Assembly: GCF_037080055.1 (NCBI RefSeq)
Contig: NZ_JBAOJI010000003.1
Span: 186,001-250,000, forward strand
Direction of reading: 5' to 3'
Length of the DNA stretch: 64,000 nucleotides
Origin: Halovenus sp037080055
GTDB lineage: Archaea; Halobacteriota; Halobacteria; Halobacteriales; Haloarculaceae
The position numbers and the translations under genes are program-made. Each line of letters starts with the position of its first letter. Position 1 is the stretch's first letter. This document shows positions 43,093-51,491 of the stretch, in pieces. The notes below the pieces were generated by a model. It was not told where the DNA came from. It made no database searches and worked only from the letters and a program-made list of their open reading frames with translations.

Positions 43093-43449
43093 TCAGGAAA
43101 CCGACGGCGTGTCGTGGAGGAACGTCTGAACCTCGACTGCGCGACCGTCGGGATCCTCGAGGAAAAACTGGTAGATATCGAACTCGTCGTTCGTTTCCGG
43201 CGGGCCGCGAGCGCGTCCGTCGAGTCGGCCGTAGAGATCATCGACCGTCTCCCGGTCCTCGACGACGATGGTCACGATGCCCTCGGTTTCGGACTCGGAA
43301 GCGTCACAGAATCCGACGAGAAGATTCTCTCGTTTGAGGATCGTACAGCCCCCGTCCTGTTCGAGCCACTCCCCGAATCCGAGGTCGGCGGTGTACAAAT
43401 CGACAATCGCCTCGCGCTGGTCCGTTCGGAAGAAGACGATTCCAGCCAT
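43093..43449 (-). CDS. VOC-superfamily (glyoxalase/dioxygenase-like) protein
   Basis: 118 residues. One VOC domain: VFFRTDQREAIVDLYTADLG, GGCTILKRENLLVGFCDAS, and YQFFLEDPDGRAVEVQTFL, in which EDPDG and E of AVEVQ are the family hallmarks. Ligand is unknown. It lies six bases downstream of DUF5779 in the same direction. Confidence 0.88.
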   Translation of the reverse strand: MAGIVFFRTDQREAIVDLYTADLGFGEWLEQDGGCTILKRENLLVGFCDASESETEGIVTIVVEDRETVDDLYGRLDGRARGPPETNDEFDIYQFFLEDPDGRAVEVQTFLHDTPSVS

Positions 43450-43455
43450 CTCGGG

Positions 43456-43758
43456 TCAGTCGAGTCGGTCGGTATCGATGGTCACGCCCGGCGGCGTGAC
43501 GATCAGAAATCCCCGGAAGTGAACGAGGTTGCCGCCGCCCTCGCTGACTTCGCGGGCAAATTCCGAGCCGAGTTCGTTCAGATCGCCCTCGACGTTGAGC
43601 ACGAGCACCGCACCGTCATCGACGAGGCCGACCCACTCCTCGCCGGGTGTCGTGCCGTCGAGTACGCCGAGTACGATCCGGCCGCCGCCGTCCGGGCCCT
43701 CTTTTTCACCGAGTTGGTCCTCGACAGACTGCAGATCGAGACCGTCGAAATCTCCCAT
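43456..43758 (-). CDS. DUF5779 family protein
   Basis: 100 residues from ATG 43758. GGGRIVLGVLDGTTPGEEWV, VLVLNVEGDLNELGSEFA and NLVHFRGFLIVTPPGVTIDT match haloarchaeal DUF5779. Soluble alpha/beta protein of unknown function. It is divergent from purK across a 440-base region filled with hairpins. Confidence 0.82.
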   Translation of the reverse strand: MGDFDGLDLQSVEDQLGEKEGPDGGGRIVLGVLDGTTPGEEWVGLVDDGAVLVLNVEGDLNELGSEFAREVSEGGGNLVHFRGFLIVTPPGVTIDTDRLD

Positions 43759-44058
43759 GTGCGATACTATCGGGCTGTTAGCAAAAATCCACTGGCTGGT
43801 CGTCAGATTGTCTTCTGCCTCCTGGTTCCGTAGACCCATCTACAGGATTGTTGTCTCAATCGTAGAACCGGCTGAATACGCTGGAATGTAGGCGTGCGTA
43901 CTGAGCGCCAGCATTCGCGCGAGCAAAGAGAGACGCGAGCGGAGCGAGCGTCTCTAAAGGCGAACGGCGGAGCCGTGAGCCAAGCGAGCGCGATTCACCG
44001 GAAGACGCTTTGCGTCATCCGAGCCCTCGGTCGTTCGCGCTACTCACTCCCGAGGACA

Positions 44059-44090
44059 CCGGACGCGCCGCTGGCGCGTCCGGCTTTTTT
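44059..44090 (+). terminator. Stem-loop with T tract, terminator-like
   Basis: An 11-bp GC stem (CCGGACGCGCC, loop GCT, GGCGCGTCCGG) is followed immediately by CTTTTTT. It looks like an intrinsic terminator on the plus strand, yet no plus-strand gene ends upstream of it; the nearest leftward gene runs away from it. It may end a noncoding transcript. Confidence 0.45.
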
Positions 44091-44091
44091 A

Positions 44092-44161
44092 CCCATGTTT
44101 TTCGAGGGGCCCTTCCTCGCTCGCTTCGCTCGCTGCGGGAGGGCCCCTCGAAAAACATGGG
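44092..44161. repeat. Perfect 22-bp inverted repeat with 26-base loop
   Basis: The left arm 44092-44113 starts CCCATGTTTTTCGAGG and ends GGCCCT; the right arm 44140-44161 is its exact reverse complement. The loop includes CTCGCTCGCTTCGCTCGCTG. It is 39 bases from the purK ATG. A 22-bp perfect palindrome is far beyond chance and would fold into a strong hairpin in either RNA strand. Confidence 0.9.
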
Positions 44162-44200
44162 AAAACAACGTTTTTGCGGGTCGGTTGGGAAGAGACGCGT

Positions 44201-45349
44201 ATGAAACTGACTTCGCCAGGCGTGACTGTCGGTGTCGTCGGCGGCGGCCAACTCGGCCGAATGCTCGGGGAGGCTGGCTCGCCGCTCGGGATCGAACTGC
44301 TCGTCTCCGATCCCACGCCGGAGTCGCCAGCCTCGCTTGTCGCCCGCGATCAGGTCGTCGGCGCCTTCGACGACGAGGAGACGCTGTACGAACTCGGCGA
44401 GCGGGCAGATTATCTCACCTTCGAGATCGAACTTGCCGATCCGGACGTGCTCGAAGCCGTCGAAGATGAAACTGGGACGCCGGTCCATCCGCGCCCGGAG
44501 ACGCTGCGGATGATTCAGGACAAACTCGTCCAGAAAGAGGCGCTTCAGGAGGCAGGGATTCCGGTCCCAGCATTCAAGGCCGTCGATTCGGCCGCAGAAC
44601 TGCGAGAGACACTCGACGAACTGGGCTATCCGGCGATGCTCAAAGCGCGCGAGGGTGGCTACGATGGCCGCGGCAACATCCTCGTCGAATCCTCCGAGGA
44701 GGTCGAGGAGGCCTTCGATGCGATCCAGGGTCCGGCGATGGTCGAGGAGTTCGTCGACTACGACCGCGAACTCGCGGTCATCGGCTGCAAGGGCGACGGT
44801 GAGACGGATACCTTCCCCGTGACGGAGACGATTCACCGCGAGGAAATCCTCCGCGAGACTGTCTCGCCGCCGCGGACAGACGAGGAGACCCGCGAGCGCG
44901 CTCGCGAAGTCGCAACAGACATTCTCGATGTGATGGAGGGGCGTGGTGTCTACGGTATCGAGTTGTTCGAGCGTGCGGACGGGAAGATTCTGCTGAACGA
45001 AATCGCCCCGCGGCCGCACAACTCGGGCCACTGGACCATCGAGGGTTGTCACACCTCCCAGTTCGAGCAACACCTTCGGGCCGTGACAGGCCTGCCGCTG
45101 GGATCAACCGACCGGCGGGAGCCGACTGCACTCGCCAACATTCTCGGCGATGTCGACCAGCGACAGGAGGCAGAACTCTCCGGGGTCGAGGATACGCTCC
45201 AAACCGATACCGTCTCCTTACACTGGTACGGCAAGCGGGAAGTGTACAACCTCAGAAAGATGGGTCACATCACCTCGGTCGGGTCGGAGTCCGAAAGCGT
45301 TCTGAGTCTCGTCCGCGAAGTCCGCGAGTGGCTCACGTTCCGGGAGTAG
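44201..45349 (+). CDS. purK: N5-carboxyaminoimidazole ribonucleotide synthase PurK
   Basis: 382 residues from ATG 44201. The ATP-grasp family member begins VGVVGGGQLGRMLGEAGSPL. Central ATP site GYPAMLKAREGGYDGRGN and EEFVDYDRELAVIG; the C-terminal metal and substrate site is NEIAPRPHNSGHWTIEGC. It carboxylates AIR in purine synthesis. purE, its usual partner, is not adjacent; purF is at 15.7 kb. Confidence 0.95.
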   Translation: MKLTSPGVTVGVVGGGQLGRMLGEAGSPLGIELLVSDPTPESPASLVARDQVVGAFDDEETLYELGERADYLTFEIELADPDVLEAVEDETGTPVHPRPETLRMIQDKLVQKEALQEAGIPVPAFKAVDSAAELRETLDELGYPAMLKAREGGYDGRGNILVESSEEVEEAFDAIQGPAMVEEFVDYDRELAVIGCKGDGETDTFPVTETIHREEILRETVSPPRTDEETRERAREVATDILDVMEGRGVYGIELFERADGKILLNEIAPRPHNSGHWTIEGCHTSQFEQHLRAVTGLPLGSTDRREPTALANILGDVDQRQEAELSGVEDTLQTDTVSLHWYGKREVYNLRKMGHITSVGSESESVLSLVREVREWLTFRE

Positions 45350-45546
45350 TCGGTCACGGATTCGGTCTACGTGTTCCGCCCCTCTCCGACTATTACCCGT
45401 TCCGGGTCGGTTTCTCTCACGAACGGATCGTTAATTTGCTCGAACTCCGCGTCGAGTGGTGCGTTCTCAGGCAGTGATGGGTGGATAGCTCGTTCCGGTC
45501 AGCATACAGACACCAGTACTGCGGCAGTGGCTATTTTTCCCAGTAC

Positions 45547-46230
45547 TCACCCCGAAGAGGACAGCAGCGACTCGGTCACGTCAGCGTACACTCTTGCGGT
45601 GAGGTTGACTAGATGGAGGCCAACGACGGTGAGAACGATGCCGATCAGTGAGACGAGGAGTGCTTCTGGCAGGGTGTTGATCACGAGTTGCTGTTCGTTG
45701 ACAGTGACGACCCCGAGATCGATCGATCCCTGGAAGTTGAAAAACTGGACTCCGTCAATCCGGTAGATGGCTGGTGCAGTCAGGAAGCTAACCGAGAGTG
45801 CAAACCACATTACGAGAGCGATAAACAGCGCGTTCCCTGTGACAAAAGAGACGAACGCCAAGATCAACAGCAGATAATTCGTTGGGTCGGTTGCGGCCTG
45901 CTTGAGGTACGGGACCATCGGTGTCTCATTCGGGTCGACCGTCGACCACGAGACATCCCGCCCGAGCACCCGCCGTAAGAGAGTGGCCTCGACGACGCCG
46001 ACATAGCCTGCCACTGCGAGGACACCAGCAAGAATCGGAATTCCGACGAGCAGTGGCACGAGCGACACGCCCAGTGCAAGCCCGGTCACAAACACGGTAA
46101 GATACGCGATTCCCAGTGGAAACCGGAGCAAGAGATACAGCAGATTCTTGTACGTCTGCGAATCGACTGCGACGCCCAGTGTCCGGGTGAGCAGCGATTG
46201 TTTGGTTCGACTTGTGCTGGAATTTTGCAT
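45547..46230 (-). CDS. Four-helix sensor-domain membrane protein
   Basis: 227 residues, four to five membrane helices (PLGIAYLTVFVTGLALGVSL, LAGVLAVAGYVGVVEATLL, ILAFVSFVTGNALFIALVMW, LVSLIGIVLTVVGLHL). The order recalls the putative sensor domain of bacterial and archaeal histidine kinases (Pfam 'Sensor'), here without a kinase. It may serve as a stand-alone membrane protein; function unknown. Confidence 0.65.
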   Translation of the reverse strand: MQNSSTSRTKQSLLTRTLGVAVDSQTYKNLLYLLLRFPLGIAYLTVFVTGLALGVSLVPLLVGIPILAGVLAVAGYVGVVEATLLRRVLGRDVSWSTVDPNETPMVPYLKQAATDPTNYLLLILAFVSFVTGNALFIALVMWFALSVSFLTAPAIYRIDGVQFFNFQGSIDLGVVTVNEQQLVINTLPEALLVSLIGIVLTVVGLHLVNLTARVYADVTESLLSSSG

Positions 46231-46566
46231 ATGGATTGACAGGATCTCCGGGGTCTAATAATAGACACCACAGTTGCGTAGCGCGAAACACCTGGGCGTT
46301 CCGAATCGTCTGTTCGGATCCGAACCGAGCACACTGAGAGCGACTGCGTGAGGTGGCGGGCGCGTCTGTCGCGGTGTCGCAGTGAAACTGACGCGGTTCC
46401 TGTACCGAGGCCCGTTAGTGTCACAGTCATCTCACTGTGTGTGAGAAGCGTCTCACACATCGAAGCAAAACGGCCACGTTCAGGGTACGAGCAGCGCGTG
46501 ATCAGATGTCACGAAACTACCCAACCACTCTGTGACTGGCTACACCCTCGTTGTACTGTCTGCGCG
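46231..46566. other. Intergenic region with one clear dyad
   Basis: 336 bases between the sensor-domain protein and the histidine kinase. Apart from the dyad at 46438-46459 nothing is recognised. Both flanking genes are leftward, so the region holds the promoter of the sensor-domain gene and the end of the kinase transcript. Reading frames through it have no family. Confidence 0.5.
46438..46459. promoter_or_regulatory. Nine-base inverted repeat, possible operator or hairpin
   Basis: TGTGTGAGA and TCTCACACA are perfect complements separated by AGCG. It lies about 110 bases downstream of the histidine kinase stop and 210 bases upstream of the sensor-domain gene. It lacks a T tract for either strand, so an operator or a processed-RNA hairpin is as likely as a terminator. 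Confidence 0.4.
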
Positions 46567-48249
46567 TCAGTCCTCGATGCGGAGGGTGATACTGGTTCCG
46601 CCCTCACCAGCGTCGTACTGGATTGTGCCATCTATTTCGTCGACCACCATGGTGACGATCCAGAGGCCGAGGCCACTCCCGTGATTGAGGACATCTTCAT
46701 ATCCGCGTTCAAGGACGGTCACCTCGTTGTTCGGAATGCCGGGGCCGTTGTCGTCGATCTTGATCACCACGCTGTCGGCGTTGTCTTCGAGTGAGACTCG
46801 AACCTCGGCGTCGTCGTCTGGATTGTGTTCGGCAGCGTTCTCGACGAGATTTTCGAGTGCGTGTGTGATGTCGGGGGTCACAGAAAGCGAGCACGATGGT
46901 GGACAGTCGACCGTGAAGGTGGTCTCGGGATAGAGTTGTTCGTACTTGGCAACGATCTCGGTGATGAGATCTGACAGCTCCACCGGCGTCGTCCGGCCGC
47001 GATGCTCCACAATCTCTTTCATGACGCGTGCTTTGTCGCTAATTGAGAGCAGATCATCAGCGGCAGCAGCGGCAACACGCGCCCGACTCTGTGTTTCACC
47101 ATCGAGTTGGTCGACCAACTCCCGATTGTTCGCCTTGATGACGTCGACCTTATTGCGAATGTTGTGTCTGAGCGCGCGGGCGAGAATCTGGTTAAGCAGG
47201 TCAAAGTTCTCTTGTTGTCGCCGCCGGGTCGTCAGATCACGAGCAGTTACCGCGAGTCCCTGGCTATCACCGAACGAATCGAGTGGTTCGGCGTACAGTC
47301 GGTAGATCCGGTCCTCGCCGTCGTCGGTGAGTGTGACCTCTGTTTCGCTCTTCACGGGATCCTCCAGTGGCAAGACAGTTACAACCGCCTCCGGAAGCAC
47401 GGTGTCGGCGTTGCGACCGGAGGTGAGGTCCTCGAAGGTCGCACTCGCCGACGCGTTGAAATCTACGACCTTCTGTTCCGGGTTCAGCACGATCACCGGG
47501 GCAGTGATTCCGTCGATCACGTCGGACATATCGACCGGCGTGTATCCGAAGAGATCGTAACGGTACAGACCGACCACATAAGAGACACCGACTCCTGTCA
47601 CGGCCAGCGCAGGGTAATCGACGCCAGAAACAGCGTGTGGGATCGACGACTCGAACACTTCGGTGAGGATTGCGCCGGACGTTGCAAGGAAGATGAGCAC
47701 GATCTGCCATCCCTGTACGTAGTTCGCGGTCAGCAGCTTGTACAGAATCAACCCAGAGCCGATAGCAAATGCGGCCAGTCCGAACACTTCGACGACCTCG
47801 GAGGGTAAGGTATCGGTCCACGTGACGAAGACAAACGGGTCGTCGATTATTCTCGGGTTCGTGCTCGTACGGACTGCAATCGGCGGAAACGATTCCACGG
47901 CGAGCATAGCCACTGCCATCCCGCCCAGCGGGTATGCGACCATCCGGCTGGTGAGTATCTCACGGTAGCCAGCGTAGACCGCAGCAAAGTAAAACCAGAC
48001 GAGCGTCATCAGCACCTGGAAGAACTGCTCGATCAGGTGTAATTGCCACGCGAGTGAGACTGGGCCGACGATTCTGAGGAGGACGGTTGCGTTCCATGCA
48101 ACGGTGACTGCGAGGAACACGAACAACGCCCGCGCGGCGTACTGGTCTCGTCTACGGTATGTCCAGACAGCACTCCCGATGCCGAGGACAAACGAGAGAC
48201 TGAACACGAGTACGTGCCAGAAAAACACGCTACCGGATTGGGGGAGCAT
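46567..48249 (-). CDS. 7TM-PAS sensor histidine kinase
   Basis: 560 residues. Seven membrane helices fill residues 1-235 as in the N-terminal 7TM histidine-kinase sensor domain. A PAS-like domain (about 240-345, with PVIVLNPEQKVVDFNASASA) precedes the H box ILARALRHNIRNKVDVIKAN. N box ALENLVENAAEHNPDDD and G boxes DDNGPGIPNNE and GSGLGLWIV are intact. Cognate regulator unknown. Distinct from the four-helix kinase at 17.1 kb. Confidence 0.92.
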   Translation of the reverse strand: MLPQSGSVFFWHVLVFSLSFVLGIGSAVWTYRRRDQYAARALFVFLAVTVAWNATVLLRIVGPVSLAWQLHLIEQFFQVLMTLVWFYFAAVYAGYREILTSRMVAYPLGGMAVAMLAVESFPPIAVRTSTNPRIIDDPFVFVTWTDTLPSEVVEVFGLAAFAIGSGLILYKLLTANYVQGWQIVLIFLATSGAILTEVFESSIPHAVSGVDYPALAVTGVGVSYVVGLYRYDLFGYTPVDMSDVIDGITAPVIVLNPEQKVVDFNASASATFEDLTSGRNADTVLPEAVVTVLPLEDPVKSETEVTLTDDGEDRIYRLYAEPLDSFGDSQGLAVTARDLTTRRRQQENFDLLNQILARALRHNIRNKVDVIKANNRELVDQLDGETQSRARVAAAAADDLLSISDKARVMKEIVEHRGRTTPVELSDLITEIVAKYEQLYPETTFTVDCPPSCSLSVTPDITHALENLVENAAEHNPDDDAEVRVSLEDNADSVVIKIDDNGPGIPNNEVTVLERGYEDVLNHGSGLGLWIVTMVVDEIDGTIQYDAGEGGTSITLRIED

Positions 48250-48377
48250 GACGTGGTGGAGGGGTCAACGGCAGTACGTATGATCGTATCTGCTGCTATC
48301 ACATAATACTTAATTACCGAATGATTCCCGAAAGTCCAGTATTGCCACGACTGGCTACATCTTCCGCGATGAGGAAT

Positions 48378-48581
48378 CTACTGTGGTTGACGGCCAGAAC
48401 GGTGTTTTCCGGACACACTCCGTCTGGAACTGACCACACTAAGACACGTCACAAGGCCGGCCAGCCACAGTACAATGGCAAAAACGACAATTCCAGTTTC
48501 GTATAATGCTATCCCAACTCCAACGTCGGCAACTGCCAATGCCATCGGATACAGCCAAGACACGCTTTCTGAGACAGTCAT
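48378..48581 (-). CDS. 67-residue two-helix membrane protein
   Basis: From ATG 48581, which overlaps the stop of the gene before it (ATGA). Two hydrophobic helices (YPMALAVADVGVGIALYETG and IVVFAIVLWLAGLVTCLSVV) and a short basic tail SSRRSVSGKHRSGRQPQ. Function unknown. Coupling to a DUF7511-like gene suggests a membrane partner. Confidence 0.6.
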   Translation of the reverse strand: MTVSESVSWLYPMALAVADVGVGIALYETGIVVFAIVLWLAGLVTCLSVVSSRRSVSGKHRSGRQPQ

Positions 48582-48751
48582 CGGTACGAATCCAGGTCGA
48601 CAACTGTGTCGGCGTCGACGGTCATCCACTCAGTGGGCGGTATGGTGTCGTCCGCGTCTCGACTACTGACGAAGGTGATTGTTCCGGTGTCGGCGTCGGT
48701 TACTACTTCGATATCACCAGCGTGGCCCGGAAAGGTGCGTATCGTGGACAT
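48578..48751 (-). CDS. 57-residue DUF7511-like protein
   Basis: ATG 48751 to TGA 48578-48580. MSTIRTFPGHAGDIEVVTDA, then SSRDADDTIPPTEWMTVDAD and a short end VVDLDSYR. This is an alpha/beta strip with a conserved WMT-type motif, as in the haloarchaeal DUF7511 family. The overlapping ATGA makes it the first gene of a two-gene unit with the two-helix membrane protein. Confidence 0.6.
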   Translation of the reverse strand: MSTIRTFPGHAGDIEVVTDADTGTITFVSSRDADDTIPPTEWMTVDADTVVDLDSYR

Positions 48752-48997
48752 CGTACTTACAACTCTGTCCCCACTTACAGTGTAAGCTCGTGCTAGGCAT
48801 CACGAATCGTCTCTATATCGTGTCTAGCTATCCAGACAGGCAATGGGGCTGCTCGAATACCATTGCCCCTTGTCAGCAAATTTCTTGTACGGTAATTCTG
48901 ACAGCCTTTCGATAAGCAGCGGATCCTGCCAGTTATCTAGTGGCCAGTATTGCTCAGCGATTCCAATCCATCACTCCCTCTCCTAATCAAATAGACG

Positions 48998-49222
48998 TTA
49001 GTTTCCGTCGAGCAAGTCGTCGATCGTCTCCGATACGTCCCCGTCCTGCTGAATATCGAAGGTTTCGCTCAGGCCGGCCGCTTCGATGGCGTCTTCGAGT
49101 TCCCATCGCGTCACTCCGCTCTGTTTTGCGGCCTCGTGAAGGCTGGCGTCGGTGAGTGCGAAGATGCCAACGGCTGTCGCGATGTCATCATCCACGTCGT
49201 CTCCCGCCCGATTTACGCCCAT
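48998..49222 (-). CDS. Small helical, HTH-like protein
   Basis: 74 residues. DIATAVGIFALTDASLHEAA, KQSGVTRWELEDAIEAAGLS then an acidic tail (DDLLDGN). The middle resembles the recognition part of UPF0175/AbrB-associated HTH proteins. It could be an antitoxin-like regulator; no toxin partner is adjacent. Function unknown. Confidence 0.55.
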   Translation of the reverse strand: MGVNRAGDDVDDDIATAVGIFALTDASLHEAAKQSGVTRWELEDAIEAAGLSETFDIQQDGDVSETIDDLLDGN

Positions 49223-49394
49223 GTCTCCTCATAACAGTACCGGCCGGTATGTATTTTGCCCATACGCGAGGATTTTGTCAGACTCGACTGCACGCATATT
49301 TCGGCGACGGACGGAGTGTCGCCCTCGTGTCTGTCCCCGTCCTATCAAGTAGACGAGAAAAACAATTTTGCGACTGGGAAGCGACCCCATCTGT

Positions 49395-50528
49395 ATGACA
49401 ACGACCGGGAGTCTGCCGGGTGAGTCCGATCTGGTGCAAGTGTTAGACAGGGACGGATCCGTCCGTGACGACGCGACCGTACCGGACCTCTCCGAGGAGC
49501 AACTCGTCGAGATGTACGAGCAGATGAAATTCGCCCGGCATCTCGACGAGCGGGCGGTGACGCTGCACCGGCAGGGACGGATCGGGACCTATCCGCCGCT
49601 CGCCGGCCAGGAGGCCGCACAGGTTGCCTCCACCCACGCGCTCGCTGACGACGACTGGATCTCCTATCAGTATCGCGAACACGGTGCCGCTGGGGTCCGC
49701 GGGATGTCCTACGAGTATCTCCTCTACTGGATGGGGTACGAGGAGGGCAACGGCCACCTGGCAGACGACTACATCTTCCCGATGAACATCTCTATCGGGA
49801 GCCAACTCCCGCACGCCACGGGGATGGCGTGGGCCTCGAAACTCAAAGGCGACGACAACGTCGTCATGTGCCACTTTGGAGAGGGCTCGACCTCGGAAGG
49901 CGATTTCCATGAGGGGCTGAACTTCGCGGGCGTCTACGACGTGCCGGCGATTTTCTTCTGTAATAACAACCAGTACGCTATCTCTATCGGCCGGGAAAAC
50001 CAGACAGCCAGCGCGACCATCGCTCAGAAAGCCCACGCCTACGGGTTCGAGGGGAAACGCGTCGACGGGATGGATCCGCTGGCAGTGTACGCAGTGACCA
50101 AAGAAGCCGCCGAGAAAGCCCGCGACCCCAACGCTGAGCCGCCGGAAGATATCGGTCGCGCGGGCCGTCCGTCGCTGATCGAGGCGGTGATGTATCGACT
50201 CGGCGCACACACCACTGTCGACGACCCGGATGCCTACCGGGAAGAGGAAGAAGTCGAGCGCTGGCGTGAGTTCGATCCGATCACACGCTACGAAACCTTC
50301 CTCCGTGATCGCGACCTGATCGACGACGAGCAGATCGAATCGATCGAGGAGGAGGTTGGAGATGAGGTGGCGGCGATGATCGACGAGGCCGAAGCGGCCG
50401 AACCGGACCCGATGGCGATGTTCGACCGTCCGTACGAGACGCCGACCCCGCGCGTGCAGGAACAGAAGGAGTATCTGGCTGATCTTCGCGAGCGCCACGG
50501 CGACGACGCGCTGACCCGAGACGAATAA
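49395..50528 (+). CDS. 2-oxoacid dehydrogenase E1-alpha subunit (orphan)
   Basis: 377 residues from ATG 49395. Thiamine diphosphate-binding E1 alpha: HRQGRIGTYPPLAGQEAAQV, YREHGAAGVRGMSYEYLLYW, FPMNISIGSQLPHATGMAWA, and the ThDP motif GEGSTSEGDFHEGLN ending at NNQYAISIG. The usual GDG glycine-aspartate is GEG here. Downstream is an HD protein on the other strand; E1-beta, E2 and E3 are absent from the window. It resembles pyruvate or branched-chain E1. Confidence 0.85.
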   Translation: MTTTGSLPGESDLVQVLDRDGSVRDDATVPDLSEEQLVEMYEQMKFARHLDERAVTLHRQGRIGTYPPLAGQEAAQVASTHALADDDWISYQYREHGAAGVRGMSYEYLLYWMGYEEGNGHLADDYIFPMNISIGSQLPHATGMAWASKLKGDDNVVMCHFGEGSTSEGDFHEGLNFAGVYDVPAIFFCNNNQYAISIGRENQTASATIAQKAHAYGFEGKRVDGMDPLAVYAVTKEAAEKARDPNAEPPEDIGRAGRPSLIEAVMYRLGAHTTVDDPDAYREEEEVERWREFDPITRYETFLRDRDLIDDEQIESIEEEVGDEVAAMIDEAEAAEPDPMAMFDRPYETPTPRVQEQKEYLADLRERHGDDALTRDE

Positions 50529-50529
50529 G

Positions 50530-51444
50530 TTAGAGTTCGATCCGCTCGACGATCTGATCCTCGTTGTCGTCGTGAGAGTTGATCGCGACGATCCGCAGAT
50601 ACTCTTCGAGCCCGGAGTCTTCGACTTTCGCCTTGAGCAGATTGTCCACCTGGAAGACGCCCGCGGCGTTGGTCATGGCGATTTCGACGAGCACGGTCGG
50701 TCCGGACACGTCACGAAGCATGACTCGCTCGATGGCCTGGCTGGAGACGGTGTTGATTCCCCGTCCCCCCTGTTCGTAGGGTTGGCGTGAGCGACCGCGC
50801 TCCATATCCAGAGCGTCCGAGACGCGGACGACGCCGGCTTCGAGCGTCAGCGGGTCCTCTTCGGTGTGATGGCAGATGATCGCGTGCAGAACCTCGCCTT
50901 TCATCCGGACGCGGTCACCCAGATCGTAGAACTCCTCCAGGATGCGGTCGAGCATATCGGCCGCCAGCGGAATCGAGTAGTAGGGATGGTCGTCGCGGTG
51001 GACGACGTGTCCGATGTCGTGCAGCGTCGCCGCCAGCGCGATAATGACCGGTTCGTCGGCCTCGTCGAGACCCTGCTCGCGCGCGCCATTGAACTCGACA
51101 CCGCCGCGTTTGAGCAGTTCGTACAGCGAGAGCGCGCGGTTGCGGACGATTTCGATGTGTTTGGGCCCGTGATCGTTGTACTGCTTGCGGGCGACGGGAT
51201 TGACGTTTTGGGCTTCGAGGTAGACTTCGATCTCCTCGTCAGATTCGATGAACGCGAGAACCTCGTTGAGTCGTTCGTCGGGGAAAGCGTGGTCGCGGTC
51301 GGGGTCGTACCGTCGTATTTCCTCACCACCTTCCATCGAACTCTCTATGTCGCTGTCACTGTCGATTTCCCGACTTAGTTCGTCGACTCGCTGGTCAGTG
51401 CTGTCGGACGGGTCGCTGTCACGCGTCTCGGGGTTGTCAGTCAT
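50530..51444 (-). CDS. HD-domain metal-dependent phosphohydrolase
   Basis: 304 residues. After a disordered acidic 55-residue tail the HD domain has the metal ligands DHGPKHIEIVRNRA, LAATLHDIGHVVHRDDHPYY, and IICHHTEED. Predicted phosphohydrolase, possibly acting on nucleotides. It converges with the E1-alpha gene, one base between their stops. Substrate unknown. Confidence 0.85.
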   Translation of the reverse strand: MTDNPETRDSDPSDSTDQRVDELSREIDSDSDIESSMEGGEEIRRYDPDRDHAFPDERLNEVLAFIESDEEIEVYLEAQNVNPVARKQYNDHGPKHIEIVRNRALSLYELLKRGGVEFNGAREQGLDEADEPVIIALAATLHDIGHVVHRDDHPYYSIPLAADMLDRILEEFYDLGDRVRMKGEVLHAIICHHTEEDPLTLEAGVVRVSDALDMERGRSRQPYEQGGRGINTVSSQAIERVMLRDVSGPTVLVEIAMTNAAGVFQVDNLLKAKVEDSGLEEYLRIVAINSHDDNEDQIVERIEL

Positions 51445-51491
51445 GCCCGGACCTACGACAGCCGATCAAAAAAGACCGCGGGTGAACGGGA

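Larger units (their letters stand above)
43759..44200. other. Noncoding, hairpin-rich region between divergent DUF5779 and purK
   Basis: 442 bases with no gene. From 43920 on it contains a row of inverted repeats: AGAGACGC/GCGTCTCT around 43929-43957, ACGGC-GGA-GCCGT around 43965, GACGC-TTT-GCGTC near 44004, an 11-bp stem followed by six T (44059-44090) and a 22-bp perfect inverted repeat (44092-44161). The promoters of both genes must also lie here. Reading frames that cross it are repeat-derived. Confidence 0.7.

Noticed and set aside
43920..44160. CRISPR array
   Set aside because: The repeats are inverted, of different sequence and length, with no regular spacers and no cas genes.
43894..44469. 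191-codon frame through the palindrome region into purK
   Set aside because: It consists of repeat-derived sequence and the wrong frame of purK; no family features.
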